From: an uncultured Bacteroidia bacterium
GTDB lineage: Bacteria; Bacteroidota; Bacteroidia; Bacteroidales; UBA932
Direction of reading: 5' to 3'
NCBI GenBank assembly: GCA_902779785.1
Contig: CACZDC010000001.1
Span: forward strand, 124,001 to 188,000
Length of the DNA stretch: 64,000 nucleotides
Below the pieces are notes generated by a model, which saw nothing but the letters and a program-made list of their open reading frames with translations, made no database searches and was not told where the DNA came from. Made by a program: the position numbers and the translations under genes. Shown one piece after another: positions 43,593 through 53,331 of this stretch (position 1 is its first letter; every line of letters begins with the position of its first letter).

Positions 43593-46151
43593 ATGAAAAA
43601 ATTGCTTTTGATTTTGGCCCTTGCAGCGGCCTCGGCTGTTTCTCTCGTGGCTAATCCGGCCTATCCCGGGAAAATTCCCTACCGCCAGCCCGACGGCAGC
43701 GTCGTATATGTCACCGCGCACGGCGACGAATGGTTCAGCTACACCACCGACGAGATGGGACGCTGTGTGAAACTTGGAACTGACGGTTACCTCAAGGAGG
43801 TGGCGATGCCAACCCGTGCCCAGCTGGACGCAGCTTCTGTCAGTCGCAACAAGGCTTATGGTCCCGCAAGGGAGTGGACGCCCAAGACAGAGCTTACCAT
43901 CGGAGACCACAAGGTCCTCGCCATCCTGGTCGAATTCCAGGACAAACAGTTCACATCTGCCGACCCCAAGACTGATTTCCATAATCTCCTGAACCAGAAA
44001 GGCTATTCTTACAATGGCGCAACCGGTTCAGTGCGGGATTATTACGAAGAAAATTCCGGCGGACTGTACAAGCCTGTCTTCGATGTTTACGGGCCGGTCA
44101 AAATCTCCGGGAATGTGGCCGATTACGGCGGAAGGACCGAGAACGGAAGTATCAATCCCGCCTGTGCTACGGGCTTTTTCGAAGCTGTCAAGGCTGTTTA
44201 CAATGAGGGAGGCATTGATTTCTCCGACTATGATACGGACAACGACGGCTATGTGGATATGATCCTTTTCTATTTCGCCGGCTACAATATGGCCGACGGA
44301 GGCAATATGTACAATACTAATACGATCTGGCCGCATCAGAGCAACCTCAGGGGCAAGGTTGCGGAGGCAAGGACGACAAGGTTCAACGGAAAGTATGTAA
44401 ACCGCTATTTCTGCACTTCCGAGATACAGGGCTATACCGGATCGGTAAGGTGCGGAATAGGTACGACCTGCCACGAATATGGCCATTCACTCGGCCTGCC
44501 GGACTTCTATGACACCGATTATGAGGAAAATGGTTCCGCGGGAGCGCTTTACAGTTTTTCCCTGATGTGCGGCGGATCCCGCCTGAACGACGAGAACACT
44601 CCTCCTTATATGAATCTGGAGGAAAGGCGTATGCTGGGCTGGCTTGCCGAAGAGCCTGCGGCGATAACGGAGAAGGGCGAGTATTCGCTCTCACATCTGG
44701 ACGCCAGGGTGCTTCCTACCGACACGGAGGGCGAGTATTTCCTTCTAGAAAGCCGTTCCCAGACAGGCTGGGACCGTTATATCCCATATCCGGGACTGCT
44801 GATCTACCACGTGGACAAGGCTGCGGGCCATACGGTCTATTTCTCCACCAGCGGCCGTTCCTACACTGCCCAAAAGCTGTGGGATGAGTGGGAGTACAGC
44901 AATGCCATCAATGCTTCCGGCACCCATCCTTGTTTCTATCTTGTCCCGTCCGCTTTGCCTTCATCCCTGAATTATCCGACCTATACCAAGATACCATTCC
45001 CGGGAGCCGGTTCTGTAAGCAGCTATATGCCTGAGGACTGGGACGGGGGACAGGGACGCCTGATGCTTCAGAATATCAAGTATTCCGGAAGCGTCTCCAC
45101 TTTCTCTGTCACTCCAGGCGCCGTCCCCGGTGTCTACGGCAAGGTTTTGAATTCATCCGCAAAGCCTGTCCGTAATGCGAGCGTGGCCCTTTACACGGTC
45201 AGTCCGAAGACCCTTGTAGGGAGCTGCGTGACTGGGATAGACGGAATGTACTCTCTCCCTGTCGAAGACGGGGAACCGGGAGACTATATTCTGGAGACCA
45301 GCTGCAGCGGGTACATTTCCGTTTCGGAGAATCTAAGCGTTGCCCGTAAGATGACGGAGCACAATGTCTATCTCTTCGCCGAGGGAGAATCCCTGTCCGG
45401 CGACCTGCAGCGCTATAATCCCAATGCAAGCGGCGGCTTTACGGGTTACTCCGGCTATCCCAACAGCGCCGCGGCAATGCATTTCTCGGCAGAGGAAATG
45501 GGACTTTTCCAGGGGAAACAGCTCAAGAGCATTTCCTTCCGCACGGCTGAGAGCAGCGACGGGACACCGCAGGCAGGTGAATTCTATGTCTTCGTCGAAG
45601 TGGACGGAGTCCGCAAGTTTACCCAGAAAGTTGACAATCCCGACTTGAGTGACGTGGTGACGGTAAACGTTGTCAGTCAGGAGTTTATAATTGACACTCC
45701 TGGCGACACATACATCGGTTATGGCATCATCGGGTCGTCTTTCACCAACGCATTCCTGGTGTATCGCAGCGATGAGGAGAATATGGGCTACCTTTCCCAC
45801 AACTTCTCCTTGACGGAGGCTTGCCCCTGGAATTCTTTGTATTACTCCTCGAGCGGCGCCTACTACACGCCGGCGATTTCCGCCTCCCTCGGCACTCCGA
45901 TCCAGCCCGAACTCGGATTCAATTACATCGCCGATCCGGGCAATGGAGTCTATGCCTCCGGCTCCCGCTTCGACCTGGAGCTGGTACTCAGCGATTATGA
46001 CGCGGCGCCGTCCTCTGTCCAGTGGTATTTCGACGGAGTCCCGACATCGGCGTCCTCGGTCAACCTTAGCGCCGGAAGACACGAAATCAAGGCCGTGCTG
46101 CAGCTTGCCGACGGTACCAACACGCTTAATCTGGTCATTCAAGCCGAGTGA
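43593..46151 (+). CDS. Secreted M6 family metalloprotease A
   Basis: 852 residues with a signal peptide (MKKLLLILALAAASAVSLVA). The zinc site is CHEYGHSLGLPDFYDTDY (His294, Glu295, His298), the extended HExxHxxGxxD of M6 (immune inhibitor A-like) enzymes. The segment DTDNDGYVDMILFYFAGY is a Ca2+-type Asp loop. After the catalytic domain (to ~510) come a carboxypeptidase-regulatory-like beta domain (VYGKVLNSSAKPVRNASVAL) and two further beta domains. The start codon is one of the very few CATG sites in the window. Substrates are unknown; adjacent lipoproteins suggest a surface role. Confidence 0.9.
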   Translation: MKKLLLILALAAASAVSLVANPAYPGKIPYRQPDGSVVYVTAHGDEWFSYTTDEMGRCVKLGTDGYLKEVAMPTRAQLDAASVSRNKAYGPAREWTPKTELTIGDHKVLAILVEFQDKQFTSADPKTDFHNLLNQKGYSYNGATGSVRDYYEENSGGLYKPVFDVYGPVKISGNVADYGGRTENGSINPACATGFFEAVKAVYNEGGIDFSDYDTDNDGYVDMILFYFAGYNMADGGNMYNTNTIWPHQSNLRGKVAEARTTRFNGKYVNRYFCTSEIQGYTGSVRCGIGTTCHEYGHSLGLPDFYDTDYEENGSAGALYSFSLMCGGSRLNDENTPPYMNLEERRMLGWLAEEPAAITEKGEYSLSHLDARVLPTDTEGEYFLLESRSQTGWDRYIPYPGLLIYHVDKAAGHTVYFSTSGRSYTAQKLWDEWEYSNAINASGTHPCFYLVPSALPSSLNYPTYTKIPFPGAGSVSSYMPEDWDGGQGRLMLQNIKYSGSVSTFSVTPGAVPGVYGKVLNSSAKPVRNASVALYTVSPKTLVGSCVTGIDGMYSLPVEDGEPGDYILETSCSGYISVSENLSVARKMTEHNVYLFAEGESLSGDLQRYNPNASGGFTGYSGYPNSAAAMHFSAEEMGLFQGKQLKSISFRTAESSDGTPQAGEFYVFVEVDGVRKFTQKVDNPDLSDVVTVNVVSQEFIIDTPGDTYIGYGIIGSSFTNAFLVYRSDEENMGYLSHNFSLTEACPWNSLYYSSSGAYYTPAISASLGTPIQPELGFNYIADPGNGVYASGSRFDLELVLSDYDAAPSSVQWYFDGVPTSASSVNLSAGRHEIKAVLQLADGTNTLNLVIQAE

Positions 46152-47809
46152 TTGTGAGAGTGTACTTAAAACCATACCTGATCCTAATTCTTCTTCTCGC
46201 GGTCTCCTGCATAAGGGTCCGCGAAAATGAGGCTCCCGAACCCGGAGCCAAGACGGTGCTGTTCCACGCCGCCCCTATCCCGACCAAAACCCATTTCGGG
46301 GAGCCTTCGGAAGGGGTTTATCCGAGCCTGTGGTCTTCGGAAGGGGACAAAGTCGCACTGTCGCTCAATTATTCCGAAGCCGTCGTGGCGGCGGTCACCG
46401 CGTCTTCTGACGGCAAGACGGCGGATTTCGAGGCTAACCTGCCCTCTTCGGCCTCGCCCTATGTGTTCCGGGCATTCAGCCCCTCATCGGCCGTCAAGGC
46501 CGTTTCACCTTCCCGGGAGGCCTGGTCCATAACGATCCCGTCAGTACAGACTCCGCTTCCCGGCTCTCCGGACCAGGCTGCGCAGCTCCTTGCCGCCGAA
46601 AGTGAGTCTTATCCCGTCCTTCCGGACGAAGTGTCCCTGCATTTCTTCCACGTGAGCGCATACGGCCGCCTCAGTTTTGCGAATCTCAAGCTCGGAGACG
46701 CCGCCGTACGCAAGATAGAACTGACGGCTTCAGTACCCCTCTGCGGGGACTGGTATTTCGACGGGGAAAGCCTCTTACCGTCGGGGTCGTCTTCCACTCT
46801 GACCATAATAACTTCATCCACAAAGGACATCTGGTTCGCTTCGGCCCCTGCCGCCCTCGGCGGAAGGACTCTGTCCATAACGATATTTACCGACAAGGGC
46901 AATATGTTCAAGGAAGTCCGGGTTCCGGACAGCTACAATCTGCTCGCCGGGAGGGTAGCGAAAATCAGCGTCGATATGGCCGGGACGGCCTTCCAGGGGG
47001 AGGATGCCTTCTATCTTGTCAAGGACGCTTCCACTCTTGCCGCCGGAGATGAAGTCATCCTTGTCCACGAAGGCAGTTCCGTGGCTATGGCCGCGCAGAA
47101 AGACACTTACCGCGAGAAGGTGGATGTAAGCATCAGCGACCACAGCATCACTACCCTGCCGGACGCGGCGGCAGTATTCACTCTTGAAGAAGGCAGTTCA
47201 AGCGGCACTTGGGCCTTTAAGTCGGCCGACGGCTATCTGGCCGCCGCGTCAAGCCGTTACAACCAGCTTGTCAGCATCTCTGCCAGGAACCTCAATTCCT
47301 CCTGGAGCATCAGCATTTCTGCGGAAGGGGAGGCGAAGATCCTTGCCGACAAAAGCACCTATACCCGCAACTGGCTGCTCTACAATGTCAGCAGTCCTCG
47401 TTTTTCCTGTTATGCATCCACCTCCAACCAGGCGAAGGCGATACAGATCTACCGCCGAGGCGCATCCGGGGAAGCTACGGCGGAAGATCCTCTTACCGCC
47501 TTGAGCCAGTACGGCCTCTATCTTGGGGAGAAGGAGAGGGTATATGTGCCGGGCAGGGACCAGTACAGCCGGGAATATGGGGAAAGCCTGACCTTTGCCA
47601 TCCTTGATCCCGAGAGCGGGGAGCAGCTGGAAATCAGCGGATACCGTCCGTCGCTCCGTAAAGGCGACAGACTGAGCGTCAAGGTCGTATGGCGCAAGGG
47701 CGTCACTTCCATAATGAATTCGACCTATGAAATGGCCGTGGTCAGGGAGGAAGCTTCCAAGGTATGGCTCGCCGACGGCACGGGCCGGGGTTTTATAATA
47801 AGAAAGTAA
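46148..47809 (+). CDS. Fimbrillin-like lipoprotein B of the M6-protease locus
   Basis: 553 residues starting with GTG overlapping the stop of protease A (GTGA). Lipoprotein signal (LKPYLILILLLAVSC). The N-terminal part has the fimbrillin-like TKTHFGEPSEGVYPSLWSSE pattern; the middle has beta repeats; the end is EEASKVWLADGTGRGFIIRK, matching the end of lipoprotein A in outline. It is followed after 6 bp by the second M6 protease, so the locus is a tandem duplication of lipoprotein + protease. Confidence 0.65.
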   Translation: MIVRVYLKPYLILILLLAVSCIRVRENEAPEPGAKTVLFHAAPIPTKTHFGEPSEGVYPSLWSSEGDKVALSLNYSEAVVAAVTASSDGKTADFEANLPSSASPYVFRAFSPSSAVKAVSPSREAWSITIPSVQTPLPGSPDQAAQLLAAESESYPVLPDEVSLHFFHVSAYGRLSFANLKLGDAAVRKIELTASVPLCGDWYFDGESLLPSGSSSTLTIITSSTKDIWFASAPAALGGRTLSITIFTDKGNMFKEVRVPDSYNLLAGRVAKISVDMAGTAFQGEDAFYLVKDASTLAAGDEVILVHEGSSVAMAAQKDTYREKVDVSISDHSITTLPDAAAVFTLEEGSSSGTWAFKSADGYLAAASSRYNQLVSISARNLNSSWSISISAEGEAKILADKSTYTRNWLLYNVSSPRFSCYASTSNQAKAIQIYRRGASGEATAEDPLTALSQYGLYLGEKERVYVPGRDQYSREYGESLTFAILDPESGEQLEISGYRPSLRKGDRLSVKVVWRKGVTSIMNSTYEMAVVREEASKVWLADGTGRGFIIRK

Positions 47810-47815
47810 GGGAAG

Positions 47816-49609
47816 ATGAAAAGGATACTCACACTCGCTTCAGCCTTCCTTTGCTGCCTGACTCTGCTTGCAGTACCTGCGCGTCCGGGCTTTTTCCGCT
47901 ATGTCCAGCCCGACGGAAGCGCGATAATGCTGCAGAAGGTAGGCGACGAATTCGGCCATATTATACTTAACGAGGCGGGAGAGGCCGTAGAACTTGGAGA
48001 TGACGGTTTTTACCATAGACTCGACAGCGGCACGGCCGGGCTGAGGCGTTCCGCAATGCGCATTCGCAGAGCCGCCGCGAGACGTCTCCGCCAGAGCCAC
48101 GCTCCTGCAAAGGGGATCGCGTCGGGCCAGAAGCATTTCCTCGTAATCCTTGTGGAATTCTCGGACCTTCATTTTACGGTCGACAATCCGAATGACGCAT
48201 TTACCCGTCTCTTGAACCAGCCCGGATATTCCGGCAACGGGGCGGTGGGTTCTGCCAGGGATTACTATTATGAGAATTCCCACGGCTTTTTCGAGCCGGT
48301 TTTCGACGTTTACGGCCCTGTTGAGGTCGGCAGCGGCTACGCATATTACGGAGCCAACGACAGCCGGGGAAATGACCTCCGGCCGCATCAGGCCGTTATA
48401 GACGCCTGCAAGAAAATGAATCCGGAGATTGATTTTTCCCGCTACGACCTTTCCGGCGACGGCTATGTGGATATGGTCTTTATGTACTATGCCGGCTATG
48501 GCGAGGCGGACTATCAGGGCGACCGCAATGTCATCTGGCCCCATCAGTGGTATATCGAGGGCGGAGCCGGAGTCTCCTTCGAGCTGGACGGGGTCAAGCT
48601 GGATTCCTATGCCTGCACCAACGAGCTGAATCCTGACGATACGATGTGCGGAATAGGTACGGCCTGCCACGAGTTCGGCCACGCGATGGGCTTGCCTGAT
48701 TTCTACGACACCGACTATGCCCAAAACGGTGAGGCAAGCGCTCTTTTCGAGTACTCTCTTATGTGCAGCGGCTCTTATAACAATGAAGGACGCACGCCGC
48801 CTTATTTCAATATGGTGGAGCGCATAATGCTCGGCTGGCTTCCTGAGGATTCGATCCTGGATTTCAAGGCCTCCGGGACCGTGACCATCCCTCCTGTCAA
48901 CGAGAATGTGGCCTACCGCACCCTGACTGATATGGACGGAGAATCCTTTGTCTATGAGTGCAGGGGAGAGTCGGGCTGGGACGCCGCCCTTCCCGGACAC
49001 GGGCTTCTGGTCTATCATATGGACCGCTCCTCGCGTCCGGTCAAAGTCATTGTCCTCGATGATTCCGGGACCAGCTATGTCAATAAGGAAATACCGGCCT
49101 CGGAACTTTGGAGCGATTGGGAAGAGTACAATGCAATCAATGAGAACGGCTCCCATCCCTGCTTTTACCTTGTCCCGTCCAAAGCCCAGGACAATACTTC
49201 TTATTCGAAATATTTCTCCGACAGGGTCCCTTTCCCTGGCAGCGGCACTTCTGCGGTGAAATCTTACATTCCCCTCAGCTGGAACGGCATCAGTTCGCTC
49301 ATAACATTCTCCGACATCAGCTATGGCTCCGGACAGGTCAGTCTCAATGTGACGGTTCCGCTGGAGGGCCTGGACTATAATGTTATAGCCAATCCCAAGG
49401 CCGGATCGTACAGCGTGGGCGACAGGTTCAGTTTCGCTCTTACGGAAAGCGCGGCCAGGCCGGTATCTTCGGCAGAGTGGTTCTATGACGACGAACCCGT
49501 CTCCTCCGACTCGGTCACCTTGACCTCCGGTGCCCATTCCGTCGAAGCCAGACTTTTGCTGAAAAATGGAAAAACCAAGATAGTAACTCTGGAAATAACT
49601 GTTAACTAA
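47816..49609 (+). CDS. Secreted M6 family metalloprotease B
   Basis: 597 residues with a signal peptide (MKRILTLASAFLCCLTLLAV). Zinc site CHEFGHAMGLPDFYDTDYAQ (His285, Glu286, His289). It shares the whole order of protease A up to ~residue 515 (RPGFFRYVQPDGSAIMLQKV at the start, DLSGDGYVDMVFMYYAGYGE, then SYIPLSWNGISSLITF) but lacks the regulatory-like domain, and has only the final PKAGSYSVGDRF beta module that both share. It most likely arose by duplication followed by loss or gain of the middle domains. Confidence 0.9.
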   Translation: MKRILTLASAFLCCLTLLAVPARPGFFRYVQPDGSAIMLQKVGDEFGHIILNEAGEAVELGDDGFYHRLDSGTAGLRRSAMRIRRAAARRLRQSHAPAKGIASGQKHFLVILVEFSDLHFTVDNPNDAFTRLLNQPGYSGNGAVGSARDYYYENSHGFFEPVFDVYGPVEVGSGYAYYGANDSRGNDLRPHQAVIDACKKMNPEIDFSRYDLSGDGYVDMVFMYYAGYGEADYQGDRNVIWPHQWYIEGGAGVSFELDGVKLDSYACTNELNPDDTMCGIGTACHEFGHAMGLPDFYDTDYAQNGEASALFEYSLMCSGSYNNEGRTPPYFNMVERIMLGWLPEDSILDFKASGTVTIPPVNENVAYRTLTDMDGESFVYECRGESGWDAALPGHGLLVYHMDRSSRPVKVIVLDDSGTSYVNKEIPASELWSDWEEYNAINENGSHPCFYLVPSKAQDNTSYSKYFSDRVPFPGSGTSAVKSYIPLSWNGISSLITFSDISYGSGQVSLNVTVPLEGLDYNVIANPKAGSYSVGDRFSFALTESAARPVSSAEWFYDDEPVSSDSVTLTSGAHSVEARLLLKNGKTKIVTLEITVN

Positions 49610-49615
49610 CCATAT

Positions 49616-51823
49616 ATGAATTATTTATTTTACTTAGTTCCGGCTGCGGCCGTGATTGCACTGGTTTTCGCCTGGATTTTCTTCTCCCAGATGATGAAGG
49701 AAAGCGAGGGCACCGTGACAATGAAAGAAATTGCGCAGTATGTGCGCGAGGGCGCAATGGCGTACCTCAGGCAACAGTACAAAGTTGTGATTATTGTTTT
49801 TGCCGTCCTGGCGGTGCTCTTTGCCGTCCTGGCTTACGGCTTCGGCGTCCAGAACCCCTGGGTCCCGTTCGCCTTCCTTACGGGCGGTTTCTTCTCGGGA
49901 CTGGCCGGTTATGTGGGTATGAGGACTGCCACATACGCATCGGCCCGTACGGCCAACGCTACTATGCGCAGCCTTAATTCCGGCTTGAAGATCGCCTTCC
50001 GCAGCGGCGCCGTAATGGGCCTTACCGTGGTCGGTCTCGGTCTTCTGGATATCTCGATCTGGTGGATCGTCCTCCACGCTTTCGTGCAGGAAGCGACTGC
50101 GGCACAGAGCCTTGTGGTCATTACCACGACTATGCTGACCTTCGGTATGGGTGCTTCGACCCAGGCTCTCTTCGCCCGTGTCGGCGGCGGTATCTACACC
50201 AAGGCGGCCGACGTAGGCGCCGATATCGTGGGCAAGGTCGAGCAGGACATTCCGGAGGATGACCCTCGCAATCCGGCCACCATCGCAGACAACGTTGGAG
50301 ACAATGTGGGCGACGTCGCGGGTATGGGCGCAGACCTTTATGAGAGCTACTGCGGTTCCATCCTCGCCACTATGGCCCTTGGCGCCTCGGCTTTCTTCTC
50401 CGAGGGCGAGGCCATCCAGATGAAGGCTATCCTCGCTCCTATGGTCATCGCTGCCATCGGCGTGGTCCTTTCAATCATAGGCATTTTCGTGGTACGCACC
50501 AAGGAGGGGGCTTCCCTGAAGGATTTGCTCGGCTCGCTCAGCCGTGGCACCAATCTGAGCGCCATCCTCATCGCCGTCCTCACTTTCGGCGTGTTCTATG
50601 TTCTCGGTTTTGACGGCACTCACGGCCTTCCGCAGTGGTGGCAGCTTTCGCTTTCCGTGGTCAGCGGCCTGCTTGCCGGCGTGATTATCGGAAAGATTAC
50701 CGAGTACTACACTTCCCATTCTTACAAACCTACCCAGAAACTCGCCGAGAGCGCCCAGACCGGTCCCGCGACCGTCATAATCAACGGCGTCGGCCTCGGT
50801 ATGATTTCCACGGCCGTCCCTGTAGTGACCATAGCCGTTGCCATCCTCCTGGCCTATGGCTGCGCCACCGGCTTCGTCTTCTCGACATCTACCCTTTCGC
50901 TGGGGTTGTACGGCATTTCCATAGCCGCTGTCGGTATGCTCTCCACCCTCGGAATCACCTTGGCCACAGACGCTTACGGCCCCATCGCCGACAATGCCGG
51001 CGGCAATGCCCAGATGTCCGAGCTCGATCCTTCCGTCCGTGAAAAGACAGACATCCTCGACTCTCTCGGAAATACCACCGCAGCGACCGGCAAGGGCTTT
51101 GCGATCGGTTCGGCGGCCCTCACCGCCCTGGCCCTCCTGGCTTCCTATATCGAGGAAATCAAGATCGGCTTCCAGCATATCGGAAAAACTGTCCTCGAGG
51201 TCGGCGGCCGCACGGTCGATACGATGAGTGCGTCCATCACCGACATCGTCGAGTACTATGATATCACTCTGATGAACCCGATGGTCCTGGTGGGCATATT
51301 CATCGGTTCAATGATGGCCTTCCTCTTCTGCGGACTTACTATGAATGCCGTCGGCCGCGCCGCCCAGAAGATGGTCGTCGAGGTCCGTCGTCAGTTCCGC
51401 GAGATTGCCGGCATCCTCGAAGGCAAGCAGCGCCCGGACTACACTTCCTGCGTGCGCATCTCCACCAAGGCCGCCCAGCACGAGATGATATTCCCTTCGC
51501 TTCTGGCTATTGTGGTTCCTATGCTCGTGGGTATCATCCTGGGGCCTGCCGGCGTGATCGGCCTGCTTGCGGGCGGACTCGGCGCAGGCTTCGTCCTGGC
51601 CGTGTTCCTCGCCAATTCAGGCGGCGCCTGGGACAATGCCAAGAAGTTTGTCGAGGAGGGTAATTTCGGCGGCAAGAACTCTGCCAGCCACCACGCCACT
51701 GTCGTCGGCGACACCGTCGGCGATCCCTTCAAGGATACCTCCGGTCCTTCGCTGAACATCCTCATCAAACTGATGTCGATGGTCTCCATCGTTATGGCCG
51801 GCCTCACCGTGATGCTGCACTAG
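49616..51823 (+). CDS. hppA: Membrane-bound, K+-dependent ion-pumping pyrophosphatase
   Basis: 735 residues with ~16 hydrophobic helices. The pyrophosphate site is intact: [20 protein letters not shown] and [20 protein letters not shown]. It couples PPi hydrolysis to H+ or Na+ export. The segment [20 protein letters not shown] has Ala where K+-independent enzymes carry Lys, which predicts K+ dependence and makes Na+ pumping likely. It lies 6 bp after protease B; its start would be read through from that operon, or from a promoter I cannot see. Confidence 0.96.
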   Translation: MNYLFYLVPAAAVIALVFAWIFFSQMMKESEGTVTMKEIAQYVREGAMAYLRQQYKVVIIVFAVLAVLFAVLAYGFGVQNPWVPFAFLTGGFFSGLAGYVGMRTATYASARTANATMRSLNSGLKIAFRSGAVMGLTVVGLGLLDISIWWIVLHAFVQEATAAQSLVVITTTMLTFGMGASTQALFARVGGGIYTKAADVGADIVGKVEQDIPEDDPRNPATIADNVGDNVGDVAGMGADLYESYCGSILATMALGASAFFSEGEAIQMKAILAPMVIAAIGVVLSIIGIFVVRTKEGASLKDLLGSLSRGTNLSAILIAVLTFGVFYVLGFDGTHGLPQWWQLSLSVVSGLLAGVIIGKITEYYTSHSYKPTQKLAESAQTGPATVIINGVGLGMISTAVPVVTIAVAILLAYGCATGFVFSTSTLSLGLYGISIAAVGMLSTLGITLATDAYGPIADNAGGNAQMSELDPSVREKTDILDSLGNTTAATGKGFAIGSAALTALALLASYIEEIKIGFQHIGKTVLEVGGRTVDTMSASITDIVEYYDITLMNPMVLVGIFIGSMMAFLFCGLTMNAVGRAAQKMVVEVRRQFREIAGILEGKQRPDYTSCVRISTKAAQHEMIFPSLLAIVVPMLVGIILGPAGVIGLLAGGLGAGFVLAVFLANSGGAWDNAKKFVEEGNFGGKNSASHHATVVGDTVGDPFKDTSGPSLNILIKLMSMVSIVMAGLTVMLH

Positions 51824-52445
51824 TCTCTAGCGGCCCCTGCTTTTGCTTGCAGCGCCGGTCGGTTTTTGCTTGCAGCGCCCTCGGCTTCCCTGGCTTTTTG
51901 CCATCGCAGCTCCGGGGCGCTGATTTTTGTCGTATCATCTCCGCCACAGTTCAGCAAGGCCACCGCGCCTTCGGGCCGCCGGTCTTGCCGACCGAAAAAT
52001 GGCCGGCTTCGCCCGGAGCCCTCGTCTCCACCATCCTGCCCATTGCCCCGCGCATCCTGCCCTCGGCCTCGCCGCTGCTTCGCCTGCGTCACAAGGACTT
52101 CGGCCCGGTACGCCCCTTCGGGGCTATCCCTCCCACTTCGCTTCGCTCGTGGGCCCCTCCCTCTAACGCGGCCGAGGGTGGCCACGCCGTCCGAAGTCCC
52201 TGTGCCATCCGGCTTCGCGCCGGCTCCACCATCCTGCCTGGCCGTGCTTTGCTTTCGTCCGCATTTTGGCGTTGCAGGCCACTCTGGTGCTGCAGGTGTG
52301 CCAGAAGTTGTTACATCTGCGACGCATTTGTCACAGCTGTGACTCTTGTCGTTACGTGGTGTTCAGCAAGGGCCATCGCGCCATCGGGCTTCCGGCCTCG
52401 CCTGCGTCATAATTATTTACCACGTAAGTCCCTCAAAACCGCGGG
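51824..52445. other. GC-rich non-coding stretch with degenerate repeats
   Basis: No gene is supported in these ~620 bp. It contains two copies of TTTGCTTGCAGCGCC (near 51841 and 51867), two copies of TTCAGCAAGG(G)CCA(C/T)CGCGCC (near 51951 and 52363), repeated CTCCACCATCCTGCC (near 52025 and 52217) and a hairpin CCCAC...GTGGG (52132-52153). Open frames cross it in several phases, but their residues are low-complexity Pro/Arg/Ser and none begins with a signal or known motif. Confidence 0.6.
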
Positions 52446-52480
52446 ATTAAATAAAAGCCTTTGTCCCGGGCAGGACAAAG
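52446..52480 (-). terminator. Intrinsic terminator of the 52601-53230 gene
   Basis: CTTTGTCC (52459-52466) and GGACAAAG (52473-52480) form an 8-bp stem with a 6-nt loop; on the minus strand it is followed by GCTTTTATTT. It lies ~120 bp beyond the stop of the lipoprotein gene. Confidence 0.65.
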
Positions 52481-52540
52481 ACTAAGGGTTAAAGAGCTGA
52501 GCGTCAAAGCGTTCTGCAACGGTCTGACTGAATGGCCATC

Positions 52541-52600
52541 ACTGCGTCCGCCACTGCGTCCGCCGCTACGTCCACCGCTACGTCCGCCGCTACGCTCCGG
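52541..52600. repeat. 12-bp tandem repeat, five units
   Basis: ACTGCGTCCGCC twice, then GCTACGTCCACC, GCTACGTCCGCC and GCTACGCTCCGG, directly against the 3' end of the lipoprotein gene. Confidence 0.8.
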
Positions 52601-53230
52601 CTACCTCCAGGGATCTTCGGAAGCGGGTTTGCGGATGTCGGCGAGGAAGGTGATTTCGTTATAGAACCACTCTCCGGTGCTTTCCTTTTTGCGAAGCTTT
52701 ATCGGGCGCGGATTGTCAGCTCCGCCGGAAGTCAGGTAAAGCGTCGCATAGCCGCCGGTCTGGAAAGAATAGGGGTTGGAGCTGACCGTGACCTTGTAGG
52801 GTTTGGTGGGGGTGTAGTTGTTGGCGGGAGTGGCTCCGGCAAAGAATGAGCGGACCTTGTAGAACTTCCCGTTCAGCCTGTCACGGAGGAACTGGGTCTC
52901 ATACTGTGAGATGCTGTTCGGTCCGTTGAGGTATTCGAGCATCTCCATACAGGCGGCGTTGTTGGATTCGTATTGCATCAGGGCGGCGACGGTCAGCGCT
53001 GCGGTCACATACGGATCCGTAATGTCGGCTCCGGAAAGGTCGCTGGCGCTTGTCGGCAGATTGGTGATGGTTACGTATTCAGTGTTGCCGGACTTGGATA
53101 CGCGTATCCCGGGAGCTCCGGAAGCCGAAGAAGAATAAGACCTTGAGGAGGAAGAACTGCCGGAAGAGGCGAGGGTGCCGCAGCTGCAGGCTGCCAGGGC
53201 GGCGATTGCGAAGATGACGAACTTTTTCAT
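52601..53230 (-). CDS. Lipoprotein of unknown function
   Basis: 209 residues from the ATG at 53230. A lipoprotein signal (KKFVIFAIAALAACSC) is followed by a Ser-rich linker (SSGSSSSSRSYSSSASG) and a globular part with NGPNSISQYETQFLRDRLNG and FYKVRSFFAGATPANNYTPT, an arrangement I have seen in uncharacterised proteins of gut bacteria without assigned activity. The very C-terminus runs to the 12-bp tandem repeat. It has its own promoter. Confidence 0.7.
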   Translation of the reverse strand: MKKFVIFAIAALAACSCGTLASSGSSSSSRSYSSSASGAPGIRVSKSGNTEYVTITNLPTSASDLSGADITDPYVTAALTVAALMQYESNNAACMEMLEYLNGPNSISQYETQFLRDRLNGKFYKVRSFFAGATPANNYTPTKPYKVTVSSNPYSFQTGGYATLYLTSGGADNPRPIKLRKKESTGEWFYNEITFLADIRKPASEDPWR

Positions 53231-53249
53231 AAGCACAAGATAATTGCCT

Positions 53250-53257
53250 CAAAGATA
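53250..53257 (-). promoter_or_regulatory. -7 promoter element
   Basis: TATCTTTG on the minus strand, 19 nt before the ATG at 53230. Confidence 0.55.
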
Positions 53258-53306
53258 TTGATTTTCCTTCAGAAAGTCAAGTCTTGCGAAGGAGAGGGAA
53301 AATGCG

Positions 53307-53314
53307 TAAATTTG
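53307..53314 (+). promoter_or_regulatory. -7 promoter element deciding the start of the SGNH gene
   Basis: TAAATTTG, 17 nt before the ATG at 53332. It lies downstream of the TTG (53284) and ATG (53302) alternatives, which argues for the 53332 start. Confidence 0.55.
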
Positions 53315-53331
53315 CAGGATATTTCGCAAAG

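Noticed and set aside
47840..49537. 565-residue frame antisense to M6 protease B
   Set aside because: Composition shadow; the sense strand carries a complete zinc-protease motif and signal peptide.
51820..52485. Overlapping frames of 120-210 residues in the GC-rich gap
   Set aside because: Low-complexity Pro/Arg/Ser products in several phases at once, no signals, no conserved motif.
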